64,000 nt of DNA, taken from Patulibacter americanus DSM 16676 (lineage in GTDB: Bacteria; Actinomycetota; Thermoleophilia; Solirubrobacterales; Solirubrobacteraceae). The notes below the pieces were generated by a model. That model was not told the DNA's origin. It did not search any database and saw nothing but the letters and a program-made list of their open reading frames with translations. Location: assembly GCF_000420025.1 (NCBI RefSeq), contig NZ_ATUD01000001.1, forward strand, positions 248,001 through 312,000, in the 5' to 3' direction. This document shows, one piece after another, positions 1-10,945 of the stretch (its first letter is position 1; every line of letters starts with the position of its first letter). A program made the translations under genes and the position numbers.

Positions 1-183
1 CAGGATCGTCAGCCACGAGAGGCCGCTCTGGAACGTCTCGAGCGTCAGCAGGCCGTAGAGCTCGCGCTCGCCGTGCAGGGGTCGGCCCCAGTCCTCGTCG
101 TGGTAAGCCCGGTAGACATCGGGCTCGGACCCCCACCGGCAGCGGGTGCGTCCGTCGTCGCCGGTGATGAGGTCCTCGGGCAT
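1..183 (-). CDS. tag: DNA-3-methyladenine glycosylase I, N-terminal part (cut by window edge)
   Basis: The ATG at 183 opens a frame that runs off the left edge of the window, giving the first 61 residues. They match the N-terminus of Tag, which removes 3-methyladenine from alkylated DNA. Visible landmarks are RCRWG (Cys15), then AYHDEDWG (His28), then a QSGLSWLTIL segment. In E. coli Tag, equivalent Cys and His residues near the N-terminus belong to the zinc site; this is family knowledge. The other ligands lie outside the window. The gene is transcribed leftward, away from the peptidase gene. The family call is confident because the block order and spacing match; the full length is unknown. 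Confidence 0.85.
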   Translation of the reverse strand, partial: MPEDLITGDDGRTRCRWGSEPDVYRAYHDEDWGRPLHGERELYGLLTLETFQSGLSWLTIL

Positions 184-319
184 GGGGCGGAGCCTACGGG
201 CGGGCCCCGGCGGACTCCCGCCCACGACGGGTTCGGCGCGACGAGGCGCCGAGACCGGCACGCGTCGGCACACCTTCCGCACGCCCCGGCACCGCCCGCG
301 GGCCGGTCGGGCGGGGCGC

Positions 320-1426
320 TCAGCCCACGCCCAGCCGGCGCAGCAGCGCTCGCGCCTGGGCCAGCCCGTCCCGGAGCGGCGCGATCTCGATCCACTCGCT
401 CTCGCGGTGCATGTCGCCGCCGCGGGTCAGGCCGATGCAGACCGTCGGCACGTCGAGCGGGAAGGCCGCGTTGCACTCCGTCGAGCCGATGTCCTCGCGG
501 GCCGGACGCAGGCCGGCGTCGGCGCGGGCGGCGCGGGCCGCGCGGACGAGCGGGTCGCGGTCGGACGTGCGGCCCGCGGGGCGATGGCCGATCCGCTCGA
601 CCGTCGCCGCGATCCCGGCCGGCGCGTGTTCGAGGGCGCCGATGACGAGCCGCGTCGTCTCCTCCAGACGCGCCTCGTCCTCGTCACGCAGGTCGACGAC
701 GAGGCTCGCCTCGCCCGCGATCGCGTTCACGGCCGTCCCGCCGCGCGCCACGCCGACGTTGACGTGCCGCGCCTCGGGCACCGCGTCGACGGCCGCGGCG
801 CCCGCGGTCAGCAGGGCGTGGACGGCGCTCGGGGTCCCCCGGTCGCCCCACGAGTGCCCCCCGGGACCGGCGTACCGGGCGCGCAGCCGGACGGATCCGA
901 TCCCGCCCACCACGAGCTCGTCGAGCAGATGCCCCTCGAGCGAGACGAAGGCGCTCGTGGCGACGGTGCGCAACAGGTGCTTCGCCCCGCGCAGGTCGCC
1001 GAGGCCCTCCTCGCCGACGGTGGCGGCGAGGACGACGGGGGTGCCGCTCGCGGGTCGCGCCGCGAGCTCGCGCGCGAGGACGATCAGGGTGGCGACCGCG
1101 ACGGTGTTGTCGCCCACGCCCGGGCAGAGCAGGCGCCCGGCGTGCTCGCGGGGGTTGAGCGCCACCTCGCGGCCGAAGACGGTGTCGAGGTGGCCCGAGA
1201 CCACGACGGCCGGCGCCGACGGGTCGTCGCCGGGCCGCCGGGCCAGCACGTTGCCGACCTCGTCGCGGCCGACGACCATGCCCGCGTCGGCGAAGAGCTC
1301 GGCCACCACGGCGCCGCGTTCCCCCTCGTCCCCCGTCGGGGCGGGCACGGCGGAGAGCCGCAGCGTGAGGGCGACGAGCGCGTCGAGCGCGTCGTCGGGA
1401 GCGGCGGGGGCGGTTCTGCGGGTCAC
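320..1426 (-). CDS. M20-family metallopeptidase (ArgE/DapE-like)
   Basis: A 368-residue M20 zinc hydrolase, a family that cleaves N-acyl amino acids or small peptides in the cytoplasm. The metal-site landmarks are in order: SGHLDTVFG near residue 77 (His and Asp ligands), CPGVGDN near 100 (bridging Asp), GEEGLGD near 135 (catalytic and ligand Glu), GPGGHSWGD in the dimerisation domain, and STECNAAFP before the C-terminal histidine. I chose the GTG at 1426 because the M20 homology begins just after it, although the frame stays open far upstream. The substrate cannot be named from sequence; it resembles the CPG2/ArgE/DapE group in general. It is divergent from the secreted hydrolase at 1646. 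Confidence 0.85.
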   Translation of the reverse strand: MTRRTAPAAPDDALDALVALTLRLSAVPAPTGDEGERGAVVAELFADAGMVVGRDEVGNVLARRPGDDPSAPAVVVSGHLDTVFGREVALNPREHAGRLLCPGVGDNTVAVATLIVLARELAARPASGTPVVLAATVGEEGLGDLRGAKHLLRTVATSAFVSLEGHLLDELVVGGIGSVRLRARYAGPGGHSWGDRGTPSAVHALLTAGAAAVDAVPEARHVNVGVARGGTAVNAIAGEASLVVDLRDEDEARLEETTRLVIGALEHAPAGIAATVERIGHRPAGRTSDRDPLVRAARAARADAGLRPAREDIGSTECNAAFPLDVPTVCIGLTRGGDMHRESEWIEIAPLRDGLAQARALLRRLGVG

Positions 1427-1645
1427 GGACAGGGCGCGGGCGGTAGGGGACCCAAGCCCCCGCACCCTCGCAGGTGCCCGGCGCCGGCGGCCCCGAACCC
1501 CACCGGCCCGGTTCTGCGCGACGGGCCGGCCCCGGGGAGCGGGCAGTGCCGGAGTTGCGGTGGCCGGACGCACGTCCCCCGTGGGAGGGCCCGACGTTCG
1601 TCCGGCCCCCTGGACCTCGACCACCGACCCGCCGATGGCCCGGGA

Positions 1646-2443
1646 GTGACCCGACGCCTCGTGCTCGCCTCCACCGCCGTGATCGCCCTGCTGGGAACGC
1701 CCGCCGTCGCCTCGGCCGAACGCCCGCACTGGCACCACCCCGACGGCCCGGAGATGCAGGCCGCGCCGAGCACGCCGTCCATGCCGCCCGTCGCGCCGAG
1801 CGCGCCTTCCATGCCCCCGGCCGTGCCCAGCGCGCCGTCCATGCCGGTGACGGCGCCGGCTCCGGCGCCGAAGCCCGCCCCGGCCCCGCAGCCGTCCGGC
1901 GATCGGGAGGACGGCCGCGAGGACCGCCGGGGGGACCGCGACGACCGCCGCGGAGATCGCGACGAGCGTCGCCAGGACCCCCTGCTCGTCCCCGTCCCGA
2001 GCTCCCGCCGCACCGTGCCGGGCCGCGTCGCCCGCCTCCGCACGGACGGCCGGGCCGCCATCCCGCGCTCCGCCCCCGCGACGGTCAAGCAGGCCATCGC
2101 CGCGGCGAACATCATCATCGGCAAGCCCTACAAGTGGGGCGGCGGACACGCGCGCCTCGTCGACAGCGGCTACGACTGCTCCGGGGCCGTCGGCTACTCC
2201 CTGATCCGCTCCGGCCTGCTCGGCGGCTCGATGACCAGCGGCATGCTCGCGCGCTGGGCCCGGGCCGGCGACGGACGCTGGATCTCGGTCTACGCCAACC
2301 GCGGCCACGTCTACATGGAGATCGCCGGACTGCGCCTCGACACGAGCCGCGTCGGCGACCCGGCCGGTCGCTCCGGCGTGCGCTGGCGCCCGGTCATCGG
2401 CCGACGCACGGGCTTCCACGCGCGCCACCCCGCGGGGCTCTGA
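1646..2443 (+). CDS. Secreted NlpC/P60-like cysteine hydrolase, paralogue 1
   Basis: A 265-residue exported protein. The GTG at 1646 is followed by a typical signal peptide ending ASA near residue 25. Then come an imprecise PSMP-type proline repeat, an Ala/Pro stretch and a charged Asp/Arg-rich repeat (DRRGDRD-like units). The C-terminal ~130 residues form the putative catalytic domain: GKPYKWGGGH, then GYDCSG with the presumed nucleophilic Cys, then NRGHVYMEIAGLR with the presumed His. This layout is that of NlpC/P60 or related CHAP-like peptidoglycan amidases, though the fold assignment is inference. It is clearly paralogous to the protein at 18067. The repeat linker probably spans the wall. 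Confidence 0.7.
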   Translation: MTRRLVLASTAVIALLGTPAVASAERPHWHHPDGPEMQAAPSTPSMPPVAPSAPSMPPAVPSAPSMPVTAPAPAPKPAPAPQPSGDREDGREDRRGDRDDRRGDRDERRQDPLLVPVPSSRRTVPGRVARLRTDGRAAIPRSAPATVKQAIAAANIIIGKPYKWGGGHARLVDSGYDCSGAVGYSLIRSGLLGGSMTSGMLARWARAGDGRWISVYANRGHVYMEIAGLRLDTSRVGDPAGRSGVRWRPVIGRRTGFHARHPAGL

Positions 2444-2575
2444 CGACGGGGCGGCCGCCCTTGGTCGACGGCCACGCGCGGCCCTGCGCCGGGACGCACC
2501 CCGGTGTTGGAGGCCCGGTAGCCGACGAGGCCGATCCGGGCCGGACGCGTGCGCCCCGCCGCGTACGATCGGCCG

Positions 2576-2965
2576 GTGACCACCGCGCCCACCCTCACCC
2601 TCATGCACAACCCGCACTGCCCGACGTCGGTGCACGCGCTCGACGCCCTGCAGGCCGCGGGCCACGAGGTCGCTATCCGCAAGTACCTGCTCGTCGCCGA
2701 GCGGCTGTCCGAGGCCGAGGTCCGCTCGCTCGCCGAGCGCGTGAAGGGGGATCCGGTCGACGCGCTGATCCGGCGCGACAAGAAGTACAAGGACCTCGGC
2801 CTGCAGGCCGACGGCCTGGGGGTGGACGAGGTCGTGGCGATCCTCGTGGAGCACCCGGCGCTGCTGCAGCGCCCGATCCTCGACGACGGCACCGACGTCG
2901 TCGTCGGCCGCCCGCGGGACCGCCAGACGGCCTGGGCGTCGGCGGGACGTGCGGTGACGGAGTAG
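2576..2965 (+). CDS. ArsC/Spx-family thioredoxin-fold protein
   Basis: A 129-residue protein starting at the GTG at 2576; another in-frame GTG lies at 2549. The N-terminal MHNPHCPTS segment corresponds to the HNPxCxxS loop of ArsC-type arsenate reductases and keeps the catalytic Cys. The LLQRPILDDG segment near residue 100 matches the conserved arginine-proline motif that binds arsenate in E. coli ArsC (family knowledge). The loop has His-Cys-Pro-Thr where classical ArsC has Arg-Cys-Ser-Lys, so substrate choice may differ. No ars operon genes are nearby, so arsenate reduction is only one possibility; a general thiol reductase role is another. Confidence 0.7.
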   Translation: MTTAPTLTLMHNPHCPTSVHALDALQAAGHEVAIRKYLLVAERLSEAEVRSLAERVKGDPVDALIRRDKKYKDLGLQADGLGVDEVVAILVEHPALLQRPILDDGTDVVVGRPRDRQTAWASAGRAVTE

Positions 2966-2974
2966 CGCCGGAGG

Positions 2975-2994
2975 CGCCCCGAACGTTCGGGGCG
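2975..2994. promoter_or_regulatory. 20-bp perfect palindrome CGCCCCGAACGTTCGGGGCG
   Basis: An uninterrupted palindrome 9 nt after the ArsC-like stop and about 100 nt before the HtaA-protein start. As RNA it could form an 8-bp stem with an ACGT loop, but no T-run follows, so a terminator or a DNA-binding site are both possible. Its core CCGAACGTTCGG recurs inside another palindrome at 33257-33276. Confidence 0.5.
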
Positions 2995-3055
2995 GCGGAA
3001 ACGGCCTCCGACGAACGTCCCGTCGCGGCCACTCGCTGGGCATAGGGCGCCCTAA

Positions 3056-3069
3056 TGAGGTACACCTAA
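3056..3069. promoter_or_regulatory. Possible DtxR/IdeR-type iron operator upstream of the HtaA gene
   Basis: TGAGGTACACCTAA is an imperfect inverted repeat (T-N-AGG, 4-nt spacer, CCT-A-A) lying 27 nt upstream of the GTG at 3097. The half sites resemble those of DtxR/IdeR boxes (TTAGG...CCTAA). HtaA-domain genes are DtxR-controlled in corynebacteria (established knowledge). The match covers only part of the 19-bp consensus, so this is a suggestion. Confidence 0.35.
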
Positions 3070-3096
3070 CGGCAAACCTCGTCAGAAGGAACCCTC

Positions 3097-4983
3097 GTGT
3101 CATCAGCTCGCACCAGTCTCGTCGCCCTCGGCGCCGTGGCCACGGTGGCCGCCAGCGCCGCATCAGCCGGCGCCGCCACCGCCGATGTCGGCGCCTCGTC
3201 GTCCAGCGCCACCTCCATCCGCCTCGACGCGACGTTCACGAAGAGCCTGCGCGCGAAGGGCATCCGCCTGACCGCCGGTCGCCCCGCCACGCTGCGCGGC
3301 TCGACGCTGCGCCTGCCGGTCTCGCGCACTCGCGTCACGGCGTCCCAGACGCGGCTGACGCACAAGGGCACGCTGCGCCTGCGCACGTCGAAGCGCTCCG
3401 TGACCCTGAAGGGCTGGCGCACGACGGTGACGCCGTCCGGTCTGAGCATGAGCGCCGTCGTCGGGAAGAAGCGCCGCACGCTCTTCTCCGTCAAGGGCGG
3501 GAAGATCGCCACGGACGCCACGACGGGCCGCACCACGATCACCGGCTCCACGGTCCGCCTGACGGGCGCCGGCGCCTCCGCGTTGCGCTCCTCACTGCGT
3601 GTCAACGGCCTGCGCGCCGGCATCGTCGGCCGTGCGACCACGAAGGCGACCCCGGCCACGCCGCTGCCCACACCGGCGACGCCGCCCCCCGCTCCCGCCC
3701 CCGCCCCGGCCCCCGCCCCGGCCCCCGCTCCGCCGGCGCCGACCCCGCCCGCCCCCGTCGACCCTGGTCCCGCCGTACCCGGCGATCCCTGCGCGACGGA
3801 CGTGAACGCTCAGACCGCCGGCCTCACCTGGGCCGTCCGCACGTCGTTCATGAACTACGTGCAGAGCCCGGTCGCCAAGGGCACCGTGACGACCTGCGAC
3901 GGTGCCGCCGCGGAGCGCGACGCTGCCGGCAAGGCCACGTTGGCGTACTTCTCGCCGACGGGCACCGCCGCATACCAGCCCGACACCGGCGAGGTCTCCG
4001 TCGCGGTCGCGGGCAGCATCCACTTCCAGGGCCACGACACCGGCAAGGGCCCGCAGCTCGACATGCGGTTCGAGAACCTGCGGATCCGCAGCCTCGACGG
4101 CCAGACCGGTCAGCTCATCGGCGACGTGATCAGCCGGGAGTTCGGCGGCATGAACCCGGGTGCCGAGCCGCCGACGGCGACCGCGGAGAAGGACGTCACG
4201 CTCGCCGAGCTCGACCTGGCCGATCGCGCTACGACCGCACCCGACGGCGTGCGCACCTGGAAGGACGTCCCGGCCACGCTGACCGATGAGGGCGCGGCCG
4301 CGTTCGGCGGCTTCTACCCCGCGGGCGACCCGCTCGCGCCGCTGACGTTCCGGGCCTACGCCGCGACGCTGGACTGGACGCAGACCAACGTCTACGGGTC
4401 GGCCCCGCCCGCCGGCCAGCCGGTCACGAACCGGACCTGGCTCGGGTACGTCACGAACCCGACGCCGTTCTCCGGCGCCCAGGGCACGTTCACGCCGAGC
4501 GCCGGCGCGTCGGGCCCCACGGTCACGAAGACGAGCCCGCGCACGACCGACAACGTCTTCACGACGCGGTTCGCCGTCGTCTCGAACACGGTGTCGGCCG
4601 CCACGAAGACCGGCGTGGTCCGCCTCCGCGGCCTCGTGACGTTCTTCTCGCCCGGGCCCGCGCCGACCGCTGGCCACGACTTCACCGTCACGGTCAAGGA
4701 CCCGCGGATCGTCTTCGACGGCAGCGCGGCGGCGAAGCTCTACGCGACGGGCACGAAGTCGCCGGGTACGGCCCAGTACGACGAATCCAAGGCGCTCTTC
4801 GACCTCGCCGTAGGCGCCGTCACGGACAACGGCAACGGCACATCGACGTTCGCCGGGCTGGCCCCGTCGATCGTCGAGACCGCGTACGCCTTCCCGGAGA
4901 ACTACGCCACCGGCGCCGGCCCCGAGCGCACGCCGAACACGTTCGGTTCCTTCGCGCTGACGGTCCCGACGGCCGCGCGGTAA
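3097..4983 (+). CDS. Secreted HtaA-domain protein (possible haem binding)
   Basis: A 628-residue exported protein. The GTG at 3097 has AGAAGGA at 3084-3090. Residues 1-26 are a signal peptide; about 38-190 form a basic, Thr-rich beta-type domain; about 185-225 are an Ala-Pro linker. Two HtaA-like regions follow. The first (about 233-395) contains LTWAVRTSFMNYV, a GSIHFQGHD block and an LDMRFENLRIR strand. The second (about 470-620) contains AGHDFTVTVKDPRIVF. In corynebacteria HtaA domains bind haem for iron uptake through Tyr and His residues (family knowledge). No C-terminal anchor or haem transporter genes are visible, so haem binding here is inference; many actinobacterial HtaA proteins remain uncharacterised. 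Confidence 0.75.
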   Translation: MSSARTSLVALGAVATVAASAASAGAATADVGASSSSATSIRLDATFTKSLRAKGIRLTAGRPATLRGSTLRLPVSRTRVTASQTRLTHKGTLRLRTSKRSVTLKGWRTTVTPSGLSMSAVVGKKRRTLFSVKGGKIATDATTGRTTITGSTVRLTGAGASALRSSLRVNGLRAGIVGRATTKATPATPLPTPATPPPAPAPAPAPAPAPAPPAPTPPAPVDPGPAVPGDPCATDVNAQTAGLTWAVRTSFMNYVQSPVAKGTVTTCDGAAAERDAAGKATLAYFSPTGTAAYQPDTGEVSVAVAGSIHFQGHDTGKGPQLDMRFENLRIRSLDGQTGQLIGDVISREFGGMNPGAEPPTATAEKDVTLAELDLADRATTAPDGVRTWKDVPATLTDEGAAAFGGFYPAGDPLAPLTFRAYAATLDWTQTNVYGSAPPAGQPVTNRTWLGYVTNPTPFSGAQGTFTPSAGASGPTVTKTSPRTTDNVFTTRFAVVSNTVSAATKTGVVRLRGLVTFFSPGPAPTAGHDFTVTVKDPRIVFDGSAAAKLYATGTKSPGTAQYDESKALFDLAVGAVTDNGNGTSTFAGLAPSIVETAYAFPENYATGAGPERTPNTFGSFALTVPTAAR

Positions 4984-4998
4984 CCGGGCGCGAGGACG

Positions 4999-5022
4999 GG
5001 TGCCCCGGCCAGCCGGGGCACC
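4999..5022. terminator. Bidirectional hairpin between convergent genes
   Basis: GGTGCCCCGGC, 2-nt loop CA, GCCGGGGCACC: an 11-bp perfect stem placed 15 nt after the stop of the HtaA gene and 11 nt from the stop of the convergent gene at 5034. No U-tract, as is usual in such GC-rich genomes. Confidence 0.65.
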
Positions 5023-5033
5023 CCGCCCGCCCC

Positions 5034-6068
5034 TCAGCAGGGCACGAGCGCCAGGGAGCCGCCCGAGTCGCCGAAGAGGTCCGGGACGTAGCGCGTGCAG
5101 GTGCGGGGACCGCCGGTGTCCGCACCTCCGCCTCCCCCGCCGCCCCCGCCGCTCGCCGGCCGGCGGAGAGCGATCTCCCCCTCCGCGCGCGCCCGCTGGT
5201 CGCCGGCGGTGGCGGTGACGCGCAGTGCCGTGGTCGGGCGCGCCCGTGAGGTCAGCGACACGCGCAGGGTCACGGTGCGGGATCCGCCCGCGCGGATGGG
5301 CTTCACGCGCGGCACGCGGGGCGTGACCTGCAGGCCGCGCGCTCCGGCCACGCGGATGCGACCGGCCCGGGTCGCCGCGTCGCCCTCGTTGCGGAGGACG
5401 AGCCGGACGCGACGGCTGCTCCCGGCCGACAGCGTCTTCGGCACGCCGCGCAGGCCGGCGGCGAGCACGGGGATCGGCTTCAGCGCGATCGGGCCCGTCG
5501 TGTCCCAGACGACGCTGGAGTCGCCCGGGTCCGTCAGCGTCGCGACAGCGCAGTCGGGGCGCTGGCCCTTCAGCCGCGCGTCGACGATCTGGAACCGCTG
5601 CAGGGTGGTCTGCCCACCGCGCTTCGTGGCCGGGTGCGTCGTCACGGACGTGCCCGGGGCCGTCAGCAGCGACCAACGGGCGTCGAACGCGGCGGTGGAC
5701 GAGGCGAAGCCCGCGGCCGGGTAGCCGTCGCAGCCCGTGGCGGTGCGCGTTCCGGCGAAGAGGGTGACGAAACCGGCGGTCTCCCTCGTCGGCTCCGCGC
5801 GGAACCCGACGACACCCACCAGCGCGCCGCGACGTCGGTCGTACGCCAGGCCCGCGCCGGTCAGATCGCGTTCCGGGGCGGGGTCCGCTGCGTTGCCGGT
5901 GGGCGAGTCAGCACCCCCCACCAGGTTCGCCGAGGCCGGGCCCGCCCCGCCGACCACGAGGCACGCGGCGATCATCCCGGCCGCCGCGGGCCCGACGATC
6001 CGGCGCCTCCGTCGCGGCGGCGTCCCCGCCGAGGGGCGGGACGACACGGGCGGGACGGGGCGGGACAT
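5034..6068 (-). CDS. Secreted protein with CARDB/APHP-like beta-sandwich
   Basis: A 344-residue exported protein. The ATG at 6068 is preceded by GAGGAG with a short spacer. The N-terminus has an arginine cluster (PPRRRRRR) followed by a hydrophobic segment and ASANL, a signal peptide or tat-like leader. The middle (about 55-190) is an unrecognised domain with two cysteines (TGCDGYP, RPDCAV). The region about 200-300 contains a CARDB/APHP-type strand pattern (VRLVLRNEGDAATRAGRIRV, SRTVTLRVSLT), an Ig-like fold common in extracellular proteins. A glycine run precedes a C-terminal tail with two more cysteines, CTRY and the final Cys. Function unknown. Confidence 0.7.
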   Translation of the reverse strand: MSRPVPPVSSRPSAGTPPRRRRRIVGPAAAGMIAACLVVGGAGPASANLVGGADSPTGNAADPAPERDLTGAGLAYDRRRGALVGVVGFRAEPTRETAGFVTLFAGTRTATGCDGYPAAGFASSTAAFDARWSLLTAPGTSVTTHPATKRGGQTTLQRFQIVDARLKGQRPDCAVATLTDPGDSSVVWDTTGPIALKPIPVLAAGLRGVPKTLSAGSSRRVRLVLRNEGDAATRAGRIRVAGARGLQVTPRVPRVKPIRAGGSRTVTLRVSLTSRARPTTALRVTATAGDQRARAEGEIALRRPASGGGGGGGGGADTGGPRTCTRYVPDLFGDSGGSLALVPC

Positions 6069-6228
6069 GGGGACTCCTCGGGCGGGGGCGGCGGGCGGGA
6101 CCCTTCCGCGCCAGGCTAGCCGACGACGGAGAGGCGGCCCACCGCGGACGGGCCGCAGCCCACCGACGGGGCGCGGTCCGCGGACGGCGCACGGCCGACC
6201 GGGGACGGGGCCCGGCCCTCGGACGACG

Positions 6229-6252
6229 GACGCCCCGGCAAGCCGGGGCGTC
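6229..6252 (-). terminator. Second hairpin downstream of acn
   Basis: GACGCCCCGGC, AA loop, GCCGGGGCGTC: an 11-bp perfect stem 65 nt beyond the aconitase stop, possibly a back-up terminator. The rest of 6069-6316 is GC-rich, imperfectly repetitive and shows no convincing gene. Confidence 0.5.
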
Positions 6253-6284
6253 GTGCACCTCATGCGGCTGGTCGCCGCGCGGGT

Positions 6285-6307
6285 CCGGGGGCGCGCCGCG
6301 CCCCCGG
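6285..6307 (-). terminator. Hairpin just after the acn stop codon
   Basis: CCGGGGGCGC, 3-nt loop, GCGCCCCCGG: a 10-bp perfect stem starting 10 nt after the aconitase stop at 6317. Position and stability fit a transcription terminator for the vapBC-acn transcript. Confidence 0.6.
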
Positions 6308-6316
6308 GCCCGGTCC

Positions 6317-9195
<2,879 letters not shown>

Positions 9196-9199
<4 letters not shown>

Positions 9200-9648
9200 G
9201 CGGTGGGTCCTTCGGATTCGGTGAGGGACTGGTGCGGCGCGTCGGCGGGCAGCAGCACGAACGGCTGCCCGTCGCGGGTCTGCAGGGTGCGGAAGCGGTG
9301 GTGGTCCAGCGTGGCGATGCGGCGGGTGCGCAGGCGGGCGGCGAGGGCGACGAGCGAGGCATCGGTCATGCCGATGCCGTTCCCGCGCCGGACGGCGTCG
9401 AGCGTGTCCTCTACCCCGTCCGCCCACCAACGCACCGTGTAGACCCCGGCCTCGAGGTCGTGCCACAGGGCGCGCTGGGCGTCGAGGCCGCCGTGGAGGC
9501 CGACGACGCGGTCCATCTCGGCGACGGCGAGGGGACTCGTGAAGATGTCCTCGTCGACCGTCATCAGCCAGTCGCGGACGGCCTCGTGGGCCTCGTCGGC
9601 GGCGTTCAGCGCGGCCACGACGACGGAGGTGTCGACGACGAGACTCAC
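9196..9648 (-). CDS. PIN-domain ribonuclease toxin (VapC-like)
   Basis: A 150-residue PIN-domain protein, presumably a Mg-dependent endoribonuclease toxin. The acidic residues expected in PIN active sites are present: VVDTS near the start (Asp6), AVAEMDR in the middle (Glu), MTDASL and TLDHHRF toward the C-terminus. The GTG start at 9648 overlaps the stop of the upstream antitoxin gene by 4 nt (GTGA), and its own stop overlaps the aconitase start by 4 nt. Toxin after antitoxin is the usual vapBC order. The RNA target is unknown. Confidence 0.85.
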
Positions 9649-9932
9649 CCGGGCGCGCCCGCCTTCGGCTGCGCGGCCGGGCGCCTCGCGGCGGCGGCCT
9701 CGGTCGACGGGTGCGTCGCGTCGATGCCCGCCGACAGGTGCCGATCGACGTTCGCCGCCAGGTCCACGGGACCCCGGAAGACGCCGATGGACGGCTTGGG
9801 CCGCGAGGGCCGGCCGACGGCGCCGGTGAGGGTGCGGCGGATGAACTCCGCCTTCGTCACGCCTTCCTCGGCGGCACGGAGGGCGAGCGCTTCGTCCAAC
9901 TGCTCCTCGAGATAGACGCTCGTCTTCTTCAC
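9645..9932 (-). CDS. Ribbon-helix-helix antitoxin (VapB/CopG-like)
   Basis: A 95-residue antitoxin. The N-terminal ~45 residues ([19 protein letters not shown], then [13 protein letters not shown]) are a ribbon-helix-helix DNA-binding domain; the C-terminal half is Pro/Ala-rich and would wrap the toxin. The start is the GTG at 9932. A 9-bp inverted repeat ends only 3 nt upstream of it, and a TACCCT hexamer 7 nt before the GTG could be a -10 box for a leaderless transcript. It probably represses its own operon together with the PIN toxin. Confidence 0.85.
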   Translation of the reverse strand: MKKTSVYLEEQLDEALALRAAEEGVTKAEFIRRTLTGAVGRPSRPKPSIGVFRGPVDLAANVDRHLSAGIDATHPSTEAAAARRPAAQPKAGAPG

Positions 9933-9935
9933 CCC

Positions 9936-9956
9936 ACGTAGGGTACCACCCTACGT
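9936..9956. promoter_or_regulatory. Perfect inverted-repeat operator of the toxin-antitoxin-acn operon
   Basis: ACGTAGGGT, 3-nt spacer, ACCCTACGT: a perfect 9+9 inverted repeat immediately before the antitoxin start. Ribbon-helix-helix antitoxins bind such repeats as dimers of dimers. It overlaps the probable -10 box (TACCCT on the minus strand), so binding would block transcription. Confidence 0.75.
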
Positions 9957-10042
9957 ATCCGAGCTTCAGGGTCGGAATGGGTTCGGGTGCCCTCAGACCA
10001 CGCCCGACGCGGGCACACCGCACCCGAGCCCGCACCGTCCGC

Positions 10043-10867
10043 CTAGGCCGTGAGAGCCCGCCCCAGGAAGCCGGCCGTCGCGGCCGCGAACGCCTCGGGC
10101 TCGTCGTCGACGACGAAGTGCCCGGCCTCCAGGACGAGCAGCTCGCTGCCGCGCAGCTCGGCGTGGAACCGCTCCGCGTTGGCGACGGGCAGGAACGGGT
10201 CGCCGGCGCCCCAGACGATCAGCGCCGGCACGCCGAGCTCGGCGAGCCGCCCCGCGTAGGGCTCGAGCTCCGCGAACTCGCCCGAGCGGTACAGATCGAG
10301 CTGCGCCAGGCGCCCCTCGTCCGTGGCGAAGGCCCGGAAGTACTCGTCGAGCGCGGCGTCGTCCATGCCGGTCGAGACGCCGCCCAGGACGGCTCCGAAC
10401 CCGTCGCGGTCGAACCCCCGGACGACCATCTCTCCCTGGTCCGGGGTGCGGAGCGCCTGCGCGAAGTCGTGCCAGACCTCGTCGGCGAAGAACGTCGTGC
10501 CGGAGATCACGAGCGCCGCCACACGGGACGGGTGGTCGCAGGCCCAGCGCAGGCCGATCAGGCCACCCCAGTCGTGCACGACGAGGGCGACGGGTGCATC
10601 CGGCGACACCGCGTCGACGAACCGGCCGAGCGCCTCGACGTGGCGAGCCCAGGTCCCGGGGCGATCGACGGGCGAGTCCCCGTAGCCGGCGAGGTCGGGC
10701 GCCACCGCGCGCACGCCCGTCGCGGCCAGCGCGTCCAGGGTCGGACGCCACATCCAGGAGGACGACGGCCAGCCGTGGACGCAGACGGCCACGGGCCCGT
10801 CCTCCGGCCCGGCGGCGCGGTAGGCCAGCCCCTCGACGACGGGCAGGGACGGGGCGGTGTCGGACAC
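10043..10867 (-). CDS. Alpha/beta hydrolase, haloalkane dehalogenase/epoxide hydrolase type
   Basis: A 274-residue alpha/beta hydrolase. HGWPSSSWMW near residue 32 supplies the oxyanion-hole HGxP motif, VVHDWGGLIG near 97 carries an Asp nucleophile in place of Ser, and EAGHFVVDD near 250 the catalytic His. An Asp nucleophile with HGWP is typical of epoxide hydrolases and haloalkane dehalogenases, which act through an alkyl-enzyme ester. The cap-domain halide-stabilising Trp cannot be assigned reliably, and the catalytic acid is probably in GAGDPFLPV. The start is the GTG at 10867. No neighbour suggests a substrate. Confidence 0.8.
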   Translation of the reverse strand: MSDTAPSLPVVEGLAYRAAGPEDGPVAVCVHGWPSSSWMWRPTLDALAATGVRAVAPDLAGYGDSPVDRPGTWARHVEALGRFVDAVSPDAPVALVVHDWGGLIGLRWACDHPSRVAALVISGTTFFADEVWHDFAQALRTPDQGEMVVRGFDRDGFGAVLGGVSTGMDDAALDEYFRAFATDEGRLAQLDLYRSGEFAELEPYAGRLAELGVPALIVWGAGDPFLPVANAERFHAELRGSELLVLEAGHFVVDDEPEAFAAATAGFLGRALTA

Positions 10868-10945
10868 CCCGCGAATCTATGGGCTCCGCCGCTCGGGCCG
10901 TTCCCGGGTGGCCGATCGTCGAGGATCGGGCCGCATCGGAGGCCC

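Noticed and set aside
1900-1975. Charged Asp/Arg repeat as a DNA-level tandem repeat or CRISPR-like element
   Set aside because: It is an imperfect coding repeat (DRRGDRD-like) inside the NlpC/P60-like linker, with no spacer structure.
2979-2990. LexA/SOS box reading of CCGAACGTTCGG
   Set aside because: Actinobacterial SOS boxes have GAAC and GTTC separated by about 4 nt; here they are adjacent.
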